Origin: Prosthecobacter sp.
GTDB lineage: Bacteria; Verrucomicrobiota; Verrucomicrobiia; Verrucomicrobiales; Verrucomicrobiaceae
Direction of reading: 5' to 3'
DNA: 64,000 bases
Assembly (NCBI GenBank): GCA_019186985.1
Contig: JABARQ010000007.1
Coordinates: 1-64,000, forward strand
The stretch's first letter is position 1, and the number at the start of each line of letters is the position of its first letter. Under the pieces are notes generated by a model, which searched no databases, was not told the origin of the DNA, and saw only the letters and a list, made by a program, of their open reading frames with translations. Made by a program: the position numbers and the translations under genes. Positions 45,317 through 55,252 of this stretch are shown one piece after another.

Positions 45317-47767
45317 ATGACTGCCAGCCCTGCTGGCTTGAAAAACGCTTCCGTGTTTCCCGTTCCTGAACAGTCCTATTTGAGCACCTGCCCGGTCTGC
45401 CAGAACCAGGTCGATGTCACCTCATTGGACCCGTTCACCAAGCTGAAGTGCCCGTTTTGCGGCCAGATGGTGCGTGTGCGGCGGAAGTTTGACCACTTCA
45501 TGATCGTCCGGCAGATCGGCGAGGGCGGCATGAGCCGGGTGTTTGAAGCCGAGGACGAAACCCTGGGACGGCGGGTGGCACTCAAGATCCTCAATCAGCG
45601 CTACAGCCGGGACGCCACCCGGGTGGAGCAGTTTCGCCAGGAGGCGCTGATCACCGCCAACGTCAACCATCCCAACGTCATCAAGCTCTACTCGGTCGGC
45701 TATGACCAGGGTTATTTTTACATCGCCATGGAGCTGGTGACCGGAGGCAGCCTGGAGCAGCGCATCCGCAAGGAAGGCCGTCTGAAGGAGAGCGAGGCCC
45801 TGCGCATCGGGCTGGAAGTTGCCGAAGGCCTGCGTGCAGCCCAGCAGATGGGGTTGATCCACCGGGACGTCAAGCCTGCCAACATCCTGTTCACCGAGAC
45901 GGGGACCGCCAAGGTCGTGGACTTCGGCCTGGCCCTCTTTGTCGACCGGGGCGGGGATAACTCCGGTGAAATCTGGGCCACCCCCTATTATGTCGCGCCC
46001 GAGAAGGTGCTCGACAACCGCGAGGATTACCGGAGCGACATCTTCAGCCTTGGCGCCTCCCTTTACCATGCCCTGACCGGCAGGCCGCCGCACAAGGCCG
46101 ACACCGACAGCATCGAGCAGCTGAGGATGATCAAGTGCCGCCGTGTGGCGCTTGAGGACAGCGGCATGCGCTTCGCCCCCCGGACCCTGCATGCCATCAA
46201 CCGAATGCTGGCCTTCCGCCCCCAGGAACGCTGCGCGAACTATGATGAAACCGTGGACGAACTTCGTCTGGCCGAAGGCCTGCTGAACCAGGGTTACGCG
46301 GCACGCTGGAGGCTCACCAGCAGGCGTGTCCGCTGGGGGCTGGCCGCAGCCGCCGTCCTGTGCCTGACCTTCCTCGTGGGCTGGATGATCCAGTTCGCCA
46401 ACGCCCGCAAGTCAGCCTCGGTCACGCAGAAGATCGACACCAGCCGCCAGGACTTGAACGGTGAGGGTGTGATCGTCCAGTCCGACGACAAGCGCACTGT
46501 GGCCGAGCGCTTCATCGCCGCCCGCGAGATCATGCTTCAGCGGCGTCAGTTTGCCGAAGCAAGGCATCAGTTTGAGCGGCTGATCAGCGGCGATCTCCGC
46601 CAGCCAACCCTCAACTGGGCCCGCATCAACGCCTCCATCTGCGCCCTCATGCTTGGCAGGAAGGACGATGCCGCCAGGCACCTCCACATGCTGGCCAAGG
46701 ATTCCATCACCACCAGCACGCCCCTGCTCTCACCTTCCCTGCTGGACTTCTTCAAGTCCCTGGGAACGAGCTTTGAAAAGCGCTTCCCGCCCGGCACGCC
46801 ACTCAGTCAGATGAACTACGCCACCTCCAGCGAGCCCCTGCTTGGCTACCTGGTGCATGGACTGGCCGAATGGCAGTTCGGCGACCCCCGGCTGGGCGCG
46901 CAGGCCCTGCTCCATTTCCAGGAGCACCTCGGTGACCTGCAGGACGACAGCAGCCCCATTTCCCTCGACTGGATTCCCGCTTACTCCACCGGGCTGGTCA
47001 AACCCCTGGAACCCCGTCTCCGCATGGCACTCAGCCTCGGCCCGCCAGCAGCCTCAACGACGCTGACCGAGGCGCGGGAAGCTCTCGCCACCCTGCAAGA
47101 GCAACGCAACGAACTCGGCGACGCACCACGGCTCCGGGCACAGGTGGATGCCTGGGTGGCCCAGGCACGCCGTGACGTCACCCGGCTCACCATGGAGGAA
47201 AAGCGCACCCAGATGGCGCGTGACCGTGAGCTGCGGGATCGCGACCTCGCGCAGTGGTCTGAAATCACCGCCACCCTGCCCGGGCTCATTGATGGCTACG
47301 ACAACACACGCGTGCTCGACCTGCTGCGAGGCATGATGTTTGACTCACCCGAGGTTCAGGCCGCCCTGGATGGCCAGTATTACCTTCACCAGCAGGCTGC
47401 CGCCTTCCTGACCCGGCTCTTCACCGACCTTGCCGGCAAGGGGGGCTACTCCGGACGCATCGACCGCAGGACGGGTGCGCCACTCACAGGCAAGCTGGCG
47501 GGAGCTGACCTCAAGGATGCCCGTATCGCACTCGACAGGGGCACCTTGACGATTCCCCTCAGCGACCTGCCCCCCCAGACATTGCTCGATACCGCCAGAC
47601 ACTTTTCCTCACAGACAACCGACAGCACCGAGTATTATCAGCGCCAGGAGGAGACCGCAGCCTTTGCCCGGGTCTTTGGACTGACCGAATTGTCCGCCAC
47701 CGTGGCCGCCCAGCTGATGGAGGAAAACCGTTCCTTCCGTCAGCGCTGGCTCAAGGTGAGCGACTGA
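45317..47767 (+). CDS. Ser/Thr protein kinase with N-terminal zinc ribbon and TM segment
   Basis: The 816-aa protein opens with a four-Cys ribbon (Cys25, 28, 45, 48: CPVC and CPFC). The kinase domain (about 59-320) has GEGGMSRVF, Lys90 in VALK, catalytic HRDVKPAN (182-189) and a normal DFG at 202-204. A membrane helix lies at about 340-362. The roughly 450 outer residues are helical with a coiled-coil-like stretch (about 590-660) and no recognised domain. It probably senses something outside and phosphorylates inside partners. The downstream SGNH gene is 91 bp away. Confidence 0.93.
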   Translation: MTASPAGLKNASVFPVPEQSYLSTCPVCQNQVDVTSLDPFTKLKCPFCGQMVRVRRKFDHFMIVRQIGEGGMSRVFEAEDETLGRRVALKILNQRYSRDATRVEQFRQEALITANVNHPNVIKLYSVGYDQGYFYIAMELVTGGSLEQRIRKEGRLKESEALRIGLEVAEGLRAAQQMGLIHRDVKPANILFTETGTAKVVDFGLALFVDRGGDNSGEIWATPYYVAPEKVLDNREDYRSDIFSLGASLYHALTGRPPHKADTDSIEQLRMIKCRRVALEDSGMRFAPRTLHAINRMLAFRPQERCANYDETVDELRLAEGLLNQGYAARWRLTSRRVRWGLAAAAVLCLTFLVGWMIQFANARKSASVTQKIDTSRQDLNGEGVIVQSDDKRTVAERFIAAREIMLQRRQFAEARHQFERLISGDLRQPTLNWARINASICALMLGRKDDAARHLHMLAKDSITTSTPLLSPSLLDFFKSLGTSFEKRFPPGTPLSQMNYATSSEPLLGYLVHGLAEWQFGDPRLGAQALLHFQEHLGDLQDDSSPISLDWIPAYSTGLVKPLEPRLRMALSLGPPAASTTLTEAREALATLQEQRNELGDAPRLRAQVDAWVAQARRDVTRLTMEEKRTQMARDRELRDRDLAQWSEITATLPGLIDGYDNTRVLDLLRGMMFDSPEVQAALDGQYYLHQQAAAFLTRLFTDLAGKGGYSGRIDRRTGAPLTGKLAGADLKDARIALDRGTLTIPLSDLPPQTLLDTARHFSSQTTDSTEYYQRQEETAAFARVFGLTELSATVAAQLMEENRSFRQRWLKVSD

Positions 47768-47858
47768 GATGGAGGAACTGGAGCATCAGCACCAAGGGCC
47801 GGTCGGAAATCACCGGATCATCGAAAGGCCCGAAGTTCGGGCGCGTTGAAAAACCTCC

Positions 47859-49205
47859 ATGCGCCAGCTTCCTCTCCTGCCTCTCCTCTCCGCCTGCCTC
47901 ACCCTCACCTGCCTTGCACAACCTGCCGCCCGGCAGGCGGGTTTGGGCCTGAAGGATGGCGACCGGGTCATCTTCATCGGCGACTCCATCACCCATCAGT
48001 GTCAATACACCCAGTATGTGGAGGATTTCTTTTACACCCGCTATCCGAAACTCAAGATCCACTTCCGCAACGCTGGAGTCAGCGGCGACCGGGCCGCCGA
48101 CGCGCTCAACCGGTTTGACGATGACATCGCCAGCTTCAAGCCGACCGTCGCCACGGTGCTCCTGGGCATGAATGACGGAGCGTACCAGGATTTTTCCCCG
48201 GAAATCTTCAAAACCTACGCCCAGGACATGACCCGGCTTCTTGACCGCCTGGATGCCCTGAAGGTGCGGGTGTTCCTGATGAGTCCCACCATGTTCGACC
48301 ACCAGGCCTTCGAGCAAATGGTCGCCAAGGACCCGGCCAGGGGGAAGAACAAGAACCCCGAGAACTACAACGCAGTGCTCGCCTACTTCGGCAAATGGGG
48401 GCAGGAACAGGCGCGCAAGCGTGGCTACGGCTTCATCGACCTTTTCGGCCCCCTGAACAAGCTGACGGTTGAAGGACGCCTGAAGGACCCGAACTTCACC
48501 CTCATCGCCGACGCCATTCATCCGGCGGGTGACGGCCAGTTTGTGATGGCCTACTCCATGATCGAGGCATTTCAGGAGCCAGGGCCTGTCTGGAATGTCA
48601 GCGCCCAGCCGCAAAAAGACGGCTGGAGGCTCAACGCAGGGCCAGGGAATACGGTTGGCAGCATCTCGGGCACCCCGGGCCAGTCCCTGAGCTTCACCCT
48701 TCAGCCCAAGTGCCTGCCCTGGGCCGTGCTCGAAGAATCCAGGCTCGGAGCCACACTGACGTCCGCCGGACATCGGAAAAGCGGTGAAGTCCTGACCGTC
48801 AGCGGCCTGAAGCCCGGCCGCTATGACGTGCTTGAAAACGACCAGGTGGTCGGAACCTGGGATCACGTCGTCCTGGGCAGAAAGATCGAGCTTCAAGCAG
48901 ATCCAGAATCCGCCACGCTTCGGCAGGCGCAAAAGGTCATCGCCCTGAACAAGCAGCGCAACGACGAGGCCATCCGCCCCCTGCGCAACCTCTACGGACA
49001 ACGCAAGGGCAAGCTTCGGAGCCTCGACAAGGCAGCTTTTGAAGCCTGGTGGAACGGCGAAGGCAGGAAGCAGGAGGCCGCCCTCCTGGAAAAGGCCGCC
49101 TCCTTCGAACAGCAGATTCATCAGGCAAGCCAGCCCGAACCGGTCAGGTTTGAAGTTCGTCCCAGTTCCAAGTCCCCGGCCCCGGCTGCCAAAGTCAAAG
49201 GCTGA
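47859..49205 (+). CDS. Secreted SGNH/GDSL hydrolase
   Basis: The 448-aa protein has a signal peptide (about 1-24). The four family blocks are present: block I VIFIGDSITHQ with the nucleophile Ser, block II NAGVSGDRAAD, block III LLGMNDGAY and block V DAIHPAGDGQFV with the catalytic Asp/His. The C-terminal half (about 240-448) is a beta-rich region followed by a Lys/Arg-rich helix. Members are esterases or acetylesterases, often on polysaccharides. It ends 44 bp before the convergent secreted gene. Confidence 0.92.
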   Translation: MRQLPLLPLLSACLTLTCLAQPAARQAGLGLKDGDRVIFIGDSITHQCQYTQYVEDFFYTRYPKLKIHFRNAGVSGDRAADALNRFDDDIASFKPTVATVLLGMNDGAYQDFSPEIFKTYAQDMTRLLDRLDALKVRVFLMSPTMFDHQAFEQMVAKDPARGKNKNPENYNAVLAYFGKWGQEQARKRGYGFIDLFGPLNKLTVEGRLKDPNFTLIADAIHPAGDGQFVMAYSMIEAFQEPGPVWNVSAQPQKDGWRLNAGPGNTVGSISGTPGQSLSFTLQPKCLPWAVLEESRLGATLTSAGHRKSGEVLTVSGLKPGRYDVLENDQVVGTWDHVVLGRKIELQADPESATLRQAQKVIALNKQRNDEAIRPLRNLYGQRKGKLRSLDKAAFEAWWNGEGRKQEAALLEKAASFEQQIHQASQPEPVRFEVRPSSKSPAPAAKVKG

Positions 49206-49249
49206 CCAGCATGGCCGGGGAACCAAGCCAAGGCAGCCCCGGCCTTCCC

Positions 49250-50149
49250 TTACTCGTGCTTGAAACCCGTCAGCTTGGTCGTGACCTGCTGACGAACAGG
49301 GAAGCTCTTTCCATCAACCTCCAGCTGGATGTCAGCACGGAAGGCCGCGAAAGAAACCGTGCCCCTCTCCATGTCAAAAAGGACCTGGCCAAAGACCTTT
49401 GAACCTTCACCAATCGTCACCTTGCGGCTGCCGACACTGTCATCGGCACGTCTCATCTCCCCATCAAAGCTGATCTTGGCATGGCGGCGGGTATCGTAGT
49501 CCATCACGGCCTCCAGACGGGATCTCAGTTCGATTCCAACAGGTCCGGCACTTGGAAAATCCAGCTTTTCCTGGGTGGTCCAGCGGTCGCCCACCTTCAC
49601 GGCGGTCTTGGGCAGCCCCATTTCGAGGGAACGTTGATAAAGCCTCGCCACATCACCAGCCTCGGCAATCGCCTCCAGGGACGGGGAGGGCTTGTTGTCC
49701 TGGGATGCCATGTCCGCCGTGTCCTGCACACCCACAAAACGGTCCCTGGCGTCATAAAGCAGCCCGAAGGACCTGCCCACGCTCCTGCCGATCGAATCCC
49801 GGATCATCGGACTGGCATCGCTCAGACGATCCGAGTCAAAGGCCTGCTGCACGCCGTTGAGCATCACCTCCCCCTTCATGGACCGGAAGGTGACCCGAGC
49901 CAGCCTGCCGCCGTCCGGCTGTGACTGAACCCGGATGTCCGTCGTCTGCACCACCCTCATTTTCTGGTCCTCCTTCCCAAGCGCCGCCAGGACTGAGGTG
50001 GTCTCCGTGGTCGTCTCCTGGGTGTAAAGGTGCCCAGGCAGCCAGGTCAGCCGCAGCGCCAGCAGGTTTTCCTGGGCAAATCCAGGCAAGGAGGCCGAAA
50101 CGGCGACAAAAACGGCCCAAAACAGCGGAACACGACGGGACAGCAACAT
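49250..50149 (-). CDS. Secreted protein of unknown function
   Basis: I started the 299-aa protein at MLLSRRVPLFWAVFVAVSAS, a signal peptide ending PGFAQ; the frame to 50248 adds 33 residues that overlap the sigma-54-type promoter region. The mature part is beta-rich with repeated strands (VVQTTDIRVQSQPDGGRLARVTF, seen in part) and one helix-rich stretch near the middle. It resembles DUF6263-type proteins in layout, but I am not sure of the family. No partner genes are evident. Confidence 0.72.
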   Translation of the reverse strand: MLLSRRVPLFWAVFVAVSASLPGFAQENLLALRLTWLPGHLYTQETTTETTSVLAALGKEDQKMRVVQTTDIRVQSQPDGGRLARVTFRSMKGEVMLNGVQQAFDSDRLSDASPMIRDSIGRSVGRSFGLLYDARDRFVGVQDTADMASQDNKPSPSLEAIAEAGDVARLYQRSLEMGLPKTAVKVGDRWTTQEKLDFPSAGPVGIELRSRLEAVMDYDTRRHAKISFDGEMRRADDSVGSRKVTIGEGSKVFGQVLFDMERGTVSFAAFRADIQLEVDGKSFPVRQQVTTKLTGFKHE

Positions 50150-50212
50150 GAGGCGACCTAGGTCAGAAGGTGCGCAAAAGCAACCATGGCCCAGCATGTT
50201 CACAGGAAATGA

Positions 50213-50701
<489 letters not shown>

Positions 50702-50720
50702 TCCAGCCTGTTCCTCTGAA

Positions 50721-50752
50721 AACCCGCCGCTCCTCGGAACGGCGGGTTTTTT
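50721..50752 (+). terminator. Intrinsic terminator after the PII gene
   Basis: A 9-bp perfect stem AACCCGCCG/CGGCGGGTT has a 10-base loop and is followed by a run of six T. It lies 20 bp after the stop of the PII gene. Confidence 0.9.
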
Positions 50753-50837
50753 CTGCCCATTCATCCCCTGGCTAGGCTGCGGCAAACCCATTGCAGACCC
50801 CATCCCGAATTCCGTCCGTGCGTTTTCTACGGCCTGT

Positions 50838-52646
50838 TCAGTGCGAGCCTGGCTCGTCCGCCGACCGACGTGACGGATAAAAAAGCTGAACCGCGCGACG
50901 CATCTCCGGTGACTGCAAGGACGATGCATGGATCCTGTTCGCAAACCCCCGGTGACGTGCCAGGAGATGATACGCCCCAAGGGTTTCAAAGCCCGCATTG
51001 AGCGAACCCACCATGGGCAGATAGCTTCGTCCTTTGACATCGATGGTTTCAACCATGCCCCAGGGCATGAAAAACCCAGCCTTCTCCATCCGTTTCAGGA
51101 GGGCATATGTCTCCGCAGGGTTTGCCAGCGAACCCGCCATCAGGATGAAATGAGGATGAATCATCGTCTGCCCGGGCAGGTCAGCCCCTCCAACATGGTA
51201 GGCATCCCCATGCAGGCTTTCTCCTGCCGAAAGCCCGTAGAGCCCCATTCTGGCCGCCATGCTGCCCGGCCAGGTCCTGGAGATGTACTCCTTCTGGGCG
51301 TTGATCATCCTGCGGCGGACATCCAGCCATCTGACACCATCAAGGGCATCGGGCTTGTCACTGTCGAAGTCTGGATAAAACAGGCTCTGAATCTCTGTGA
51401 TGAAACCCGTCCCCTGCCAGGCCTGACCGGGGCGCTCCATCAGTCTGCGTGGAGCGTTTTCATTGACCATGTTCTGCAGCATCATGACCAGGGCTGTCTC
51501 CCCCCCCCAGTCCTTCCATCCATGTGGCAGCAGGCTGCGCCCGTCCTCCTTGAGCCCGTGGCTGACCTCCCCGCCGGGCAGGCGCAGGCGGGTGAAGTCA
51601 ATCTGGTCCACCTCCGACAGCAGTTCCGACTTAAGCTCATGATCCTCCAGCATTTCCGAACCCAGCAGCAGGCTGTGAAAGTAAATCGCCGTGTCGACGG
51701 TGCTGTATTCCGTCCCCGGGTGGATCCTGTGGCCGGATGCCGCCCTTCTGACAAAATGTGGCAGAAGCCCGTAGGGACGCTCCAGCCCGCCCACCGTCTT
51801 GTGCACCTGGCGCAGGATGGACGCGGCCCGGGCTGGACTGACGAGTCCCAAAGGTGGAGCAGACACCGCCGCCGTCGCCAGGACGAAGAGCCCCGTTGAA
51901 GCAAGGGAGTCAAAGGCGCCGTTTTCCAGGTGCGCCCGGTCCTTCACCAGGCCGGCGTCCGCGTCGTAACAACGCGCCAGCTTTGCGTAGGAGGCCGCGA
52001 GCACATATTCATCAAACGGCACCTCAGGAGCCTCCACCCCCAGAAACAGGGCTTCAATGCAGAGTTCGGAACCAGGCTCGGCCACCCAGGTGAGCAGCTT
52101 GGCCCTGGCACATGCCATGGGAGGCACGGCCAGCACCTCCACACCGGTGCTTTCCTCATCCAGAAAGACTTGCGCAGACCACAGGGTCTCCTGGGTCTCT
52201 GACTTGATTTCCAGTTTCAACCTCCCGCGCCCGTGTGCATCCAGCCTCAGGCTGGAAATGCGCGGCTGGTAACGTGGCTCGATGATCGCCGGCCAGGCCG
52301 CCATGAAGTTGAGAGGCTCCCCGGCCGCCCGCGCCAGGCCGGCCAGGCTGTGCCACATGCCCGACCAGGCCTCCGGCTCCTGGCCAAGGTGCACGCAGAT
52401 TTCATCCCGCTGCCACTCAATGTCATGCTCGGCCGGCCCCATGAAGCCAAAGTCGGTGCCAAGATGCGTGTAGGCGGTGAATGAATTAAGCCGCTTTTTT
52501 CCTTCCACGGGCATGGGCTTCCGGTCTGGCCGCACATGGATGAAGTACTCCTGGACCGGCTGCCAGACGAGCCGTGCCTCATTTTGAGCAGGCAAAGACT
52601 GAGGCAAGAGCACGGATGCCACGGCCACGATGGAAAACAGACGCAT
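50838..52646 (-). CDS. Secreted glycoamylase-like (alpha/alpha-barrel) protein
   Basis: The 602-aa protein has a signal peptide (about 1-21, ending LPAQ). A beta-rich N-terminal region (about 30-205) is followed by a helical domain (about 215-590). Motifs recall the glycoamylase-like family (PF10091 type): GLLPHFV, EYSTVDTAIYFHSLLLG, WGGETALVMMLQ, RMGLYGLSAGES and NAGFETLGAYHLL. Proteins of that type act on or bind glucans and related sugars. The family call is by memory of these motifs and is tentative. It is divergent from the secretin operon. Confidence 0.75.
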   Translation of the reverse strand: MRLFSIVAVASVLLPQSLPAQNEARLVWQPVQEYFIHVRPDRKPMPVEGKKRLNSFTAYTHLGTDFGFMGPAEHDIEWQRDEICVHLGQEPEAWSGMWHSLAGLARAAGEPLNFMAAWPAIIEPRYQPRISSLRLDAHGRGRLKLEIKSETQETLWSAQVFLDEESTGVEVLAVPPMACARAKLLTWVAEPGSELCIEALFLGVEAPEVPFDEYVLAASYAKLARCYDADAGLVKDRAHLENGAFDSLASTGLFVLATAAVSAPPLGLVSPARAASILRQVHKTVGGLERPYGLLPHFVRRAASGHRIHPGTEYSTVDTAIYFHSLLLGSEMLEDHELKSELLSEVDQIDFTRLRLPGGEVSHGLKEDGRSLLPHGWKDWGGETALVMMLQNMVNENAPRRLMERPGQAWQGTGFITEIQSLFYPDFDSDKPDALDGVRWLDVRRRMINAQKEYISRTWPGSMAARMGLYGLSAGESLHGDAYHVGGADLPGQTMIHPHFILMAGSLANPAETYALLKRMEKAGFFMPWGMVETIDVKGRSYLPMVGSLNAGFETLGAYHLLARHRGFANRIHASSLQSPEMRRAVQLFYPSRRSADEPGSH

Positions 52647-52670
52647 GAAATCTCAAGGTTATGGTGGAGT

Positions 52671-52705
52671 TCCGGGCCGGCGGCAAGGATGTTTGTCGGC
52701 CCGGA
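52671..52705. repeat. 9-bp inverted repeat in the divergent promoter region
   Basis: TCCGGGCCG (52671-52679) and CGGCCCGGA (52697-52705) are perfect inverted copies 17 bp apart. They lie 25 bp upstream of the glycoamylase-like start and 105 bp upstream of the PilMN-like start. This could be an operator or a transcript hairpin. Confidence 0.5.
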
Positions 52706-52727
52706 GGAGGGGGCCTTCGACGAGTCT

Positions 52728-52755
52728 TTGCCACCCTGTGATTCACCGATGAAAT
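52728..52755 (+). promoter_or_regulatory. Candidate sigma-70 promoter of the secretin operon
   Basis: TTGCCA (5 of 6) and TGAAAT (4 of 6) are 16 bp apart, the same -35 and spacer as the promoter at 27557. The predicted transcript start is about 50 bp before the operon's first gene at 52810. Confidence 0.45.
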
Positions 52756-52809
52756 TACGCAACTTCCAGGCACCTCGGACGTTCCAGTTCAGCTCGTCAC
52801 ACCCGCCTC

Positions 52810-54027
52810 ATGTCCATCGCCGCCTCCACGCTTCTGCTTCCAGCTCCTGATGCCTCCTGGCGCCTGTGGAAGCCCCGGGCGACCAGCGCCACCCAGTCCG
52901 TGGATTCACCCGCTGAAGTTCAGCTGAAAGGCAGGCCGCTCGTCATCGGTCTTCCAGCCAGCGCCTGCCGAAGCATCGGCCTGGTTCTGCCTAACGCAGA
53001 CCACGATGTTTTGGAGCAGATCATCATCACGCAGCTGGAGCGCAGGGGGCTGAAGCTGACAGGCGGAGCAGAGCGCAACTTTCGCTGGCACCTCCTCGCC
53101 CAGACCGCCTCCACCGCAACCGTCAGCGTTGATGTTCTCGCGGATCCCTTTCCCGATGACCTGGCCGTCCCCCAGGCATCGGATTACACGGCGGCGCTGC
53201 GTCTGACGGCGCTTCCCTCAGGCGCGATTGTCATCACCGAGGAACAAGGCACCCTCGTTCTTGCCATCGGTTGCCAGGGAAAGCTCTACCAAAGCCTGAT
53301 CATCTCACCTTCAATCGCCATGACTCCCGAGGCCCTGGCCCAGGAAGTCACACTGGCGCGCATGACCTTCGAGTCCGAGCTTGGTGAAGGCCTCGTTTCC
53401 AGCGTGATTCTTTGCGGCAGCGACTCGGATCCCACCCTGGCTGCAGCCTTGGAGGAGCAAACCGGCCTGCCTGTGCGGGCCACCGCCCAGCTTGCCCACC
53501 ATCCAGATCTCGACACCCACTCCTGGCCGCAACTCCTGCCCTCCGTCGTCCGGCAGTCCCAGCAACTCTCCAGGCGACGGGCCAAGCTGCTTCGCTTCGG
53601 CCTGCTTGGCGGCCTTCTGGCGGTCTCCCTTGTGTTCCTGGCCTTTGCCTACCTTCGCTTCCAGGAAACCCAGGCGGCACGGCTTCAGGAGGATGTGGAT
53701 AAAACCTCAGCCCCCGCAGCGCAGGTCCGGAAGACGGCCGAAAACTGGAAGGCCCTCGCACCCGCCATCGAACCCAGGCGCTATCCCATGCTGCTCCTCG
53801 CCGAGCTGACCAAGCTCATGCCGCCCAGCGGCCTCGTCATCCGGCGTTTCAACCTCAAGGACAACACCATTGACCTTCAGGGAGATGCGAGGGACGCCCA
53901 GACGGCGGTCCAGTTCATGGAGGATCTTCAGAAACATCCCATCCTGGGCCGCTACGAATGGTCCAAACCCAGCCCCAATGTGCGTGACGGAACCGCCCAG
54001 TTCCGCACCCAGGGCAAGGCTCTGTAA
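52810..54027 (+). CDS. PilM-PilN-like (GspL-type) inner-membrane assembly protein
   Basis: The 405-aa protein has a cytoplasmic part (about 1-255) with the actin-like PilM/GspL pattern (VIGLPASACRSIGLVLPN then a long helix DVLEQIIITQLERRG). A membrane helix at about 260-283 and a PilN-like periplasmic domain (about 315-405) with ELTKLMPPSGLVIRRFNL follow. It probably couples inner-membrane machinery to the secretin. The Akkermansia Amuc_1101 product is also described as PilM-like. No ATP-binding motif can be asserted. It starts an operon with PilO-, PilP- and PilQ-like genes. Confidence 0.82.
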   Translation: MSIAASTLLLPAPDASWRLWKPRATSATQSVDSPAEVQLKGRPLVIGLPASACRSIGLVLPNADHDVLEQIIITQLERRGLKLTGGAERNFRWHLLAQTASTATVSVDVLADPFPDDLAVPQASDYTAALRLTALPSGAIVITEEQGTLVLAIGCQGKLYQSLIISPSIAMTPEALAQEVTLARMTFESELGEGLVSSVILCGSDSDPTLAAALEEQTGLPVRATAQLAHHPDLDTHSWPQLLPSVVRQSQQLSRRRAKLLRFGLLGGLLAVSLVFLAFAYLRFQETQAARLQEDVDKTSAPAAQVRKTAENWKALAPAIEPRRYPMLLLAELTKLMPPSGLVIRRFNLKDNTIDLQGDARDAQTAVQFMEDLQKHPILGRYEWSKPSPNVRDGTAQFRTQGKAL

Positions 54028-54035
54028 CCCCACCC

Positions 54036-54590
54036 ATGGCCACCAAGCTCACCACCCGCGAAAAAAACCTGCTGCTGCTTTGCGTGACGGTCCTGGTCCT
54101 CATGGCCGGCATGATCGCCACCAAGCAGTTCCTCGACCGCAGGAAGGCGGCGCTTGAAAAGATCGTCATCCTTCAACGCCAGAAGGCAGAAAACGACGGC
54201 TGGATGAAGGAACAGCCCTTCTGGGAGAAACGCAGGACCTGGCTGGCCGCAACCATGCCTTCCACGGAAAGCCTCGGGCGCGCCCAGGGCCAGCTTCTGG
54301 AAGATATTCAAAACCAGGCCCTGGAATGGGGCATCACTGCGGAACAGCCCACCCTCCCCCCGCTGACCACCACTCCCAGCCCAAGCTATCGGGAAGTCAC
54401 CGTCTCCGTACGGCTTCGGGGCGATCAAAGCACTGTCTTGAACTGGCTGGCCACACTCCAGTCTCCGGAAAAGTTCCAGGCCGTCCGCGAACTTCAGATC
54501 GAAATCGACACCCGCGCCCGGGAAAAGACTCCCCAGGTCATCTGCAACCTCACCCTGGCACGCTGGTTCAAGCCTGAAACCGGAGTCTGA
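54036..54590 (+). CDS. PilO/GspM-like inner-membrane assembly protein
   Basis: The 184-aa protein has a short cytoplasmic start, a membrane helix (about 10-28, LLLLCVTVLVLMAGMIA), a coiled-coil stretch (about 30-90) and a C-terminal ferredoxin-like fold (about 105-180) with VTVSVRLRGDQSTVLNWLATLQ. This is the PilO/GspM layout. In Akkermansia the matching position holds Amuc_1100. It starts 8 bp after the previous stop. Confidence 0.82.
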   Translation: MATKLTTREKNLLLLCVTVLVLMAGMIATKQFLDRRKAALEKIVILQRQKAENDGWMKEQPFWEKRRTWLAATMPSTESLGRAQGQLLEDIQNQALEWGITAEQPTLPPLTTTPSPSYREVTVSVRLRGDQSTVLNWLATLQSPEKFQAVRELQIEIDTRAREKTPQVICNLTLARWFKPETGV

Positions 54591-54610
54591 CCATCCACCT
54601 CGCACCAGCC

Positions 54611-55252
54611 ATGAAGTTCCTGACCTGCCTCGCCTTCCTCCCCCTGCTGGCCCTGGCTGCCGAACCCGACCCAGACCTGCCGCAGCCCTTCGACCCCACC
54701 TCAGTCGCCTCGTTGACCACCAGCTCCCCCTTCACCCGCATGGTGAACATGTCGGACAACCTGGTCCTCACCGGCATCGCCTACATCGACGGCAAGCCCG
54801 TCGCCACCATCTTCAACAAGGAGACCAAGGAAAGCCACATCGTCTCCAACGAGCCCAACTTCCTGGGCTGGGTGCTCAATGAAGCCCTGCCGGCACCGGA
54901 CATCACCCGCAGCCGCGCCGTCGTGACCATCGGCGGCGAACAGGTCAGGCTCAACTACGCCGCCATCTCCGCCGATGACCTGAAGGGCGGAAAAAAGGAC
55001 AAGGACAGGGATCGTGGCGACCGGCCGCCGCCTCCGGGCGGAGATGGATTTAAAGGCGAGCGCCGCGGCCCCAGTGAAGAAGACCGCCGTCGCTACGAAA
55101 GCCTCTCCGAAAAGGCACGGGAAAAATTCCGTGACATGATGCGCAGCAAGTTCAGCGACGACAAATTCCGCAACGCCCCCGAAGAGGAGCGGCGCAACAT
55201 CATCCGCAAGGAGTTCGAACGAATCGAAAAAGAAGACAAAGGCGGCAAATGA
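54611..55252 (+). CDS. PilP/GspC-like periplasmic linker protein
   Basis: The 213-aa protein has a signal peptide (about 1-17, ending LALAAEP) and a short linker. A beta-rich domain (about 40-120) has NMSDNLVLTGIAYIDGKPVATIFN and GGEQVRLNYA, as in the HR domain of GspC and PilP. The last 90 residues are very charged and probably helical. This domain usually bridges the inner-membrane ring and the secretin. It overlaps the secretin gene by 4 bp (ATGA). Confidence 0.7.
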   Translation: MKFLTCLAFLPLLALAAEPDPDLPQPFDPTSVASLTTSSPFTRMVNMSDNLVLTGIAYIDGKPVATIFNKETKESHIVSNEPNFLGWVLNEALPAPDITRSRAVVTIGGEQVRLNYAAISADDLKGGKKDKDRDRGDRPPPPGGDGFKGERRGPSEEDRRRYESLSEKAREKFRDMMRSKFSDDKFRNAPEEERRNIIRKEFERIEKEDKGGK

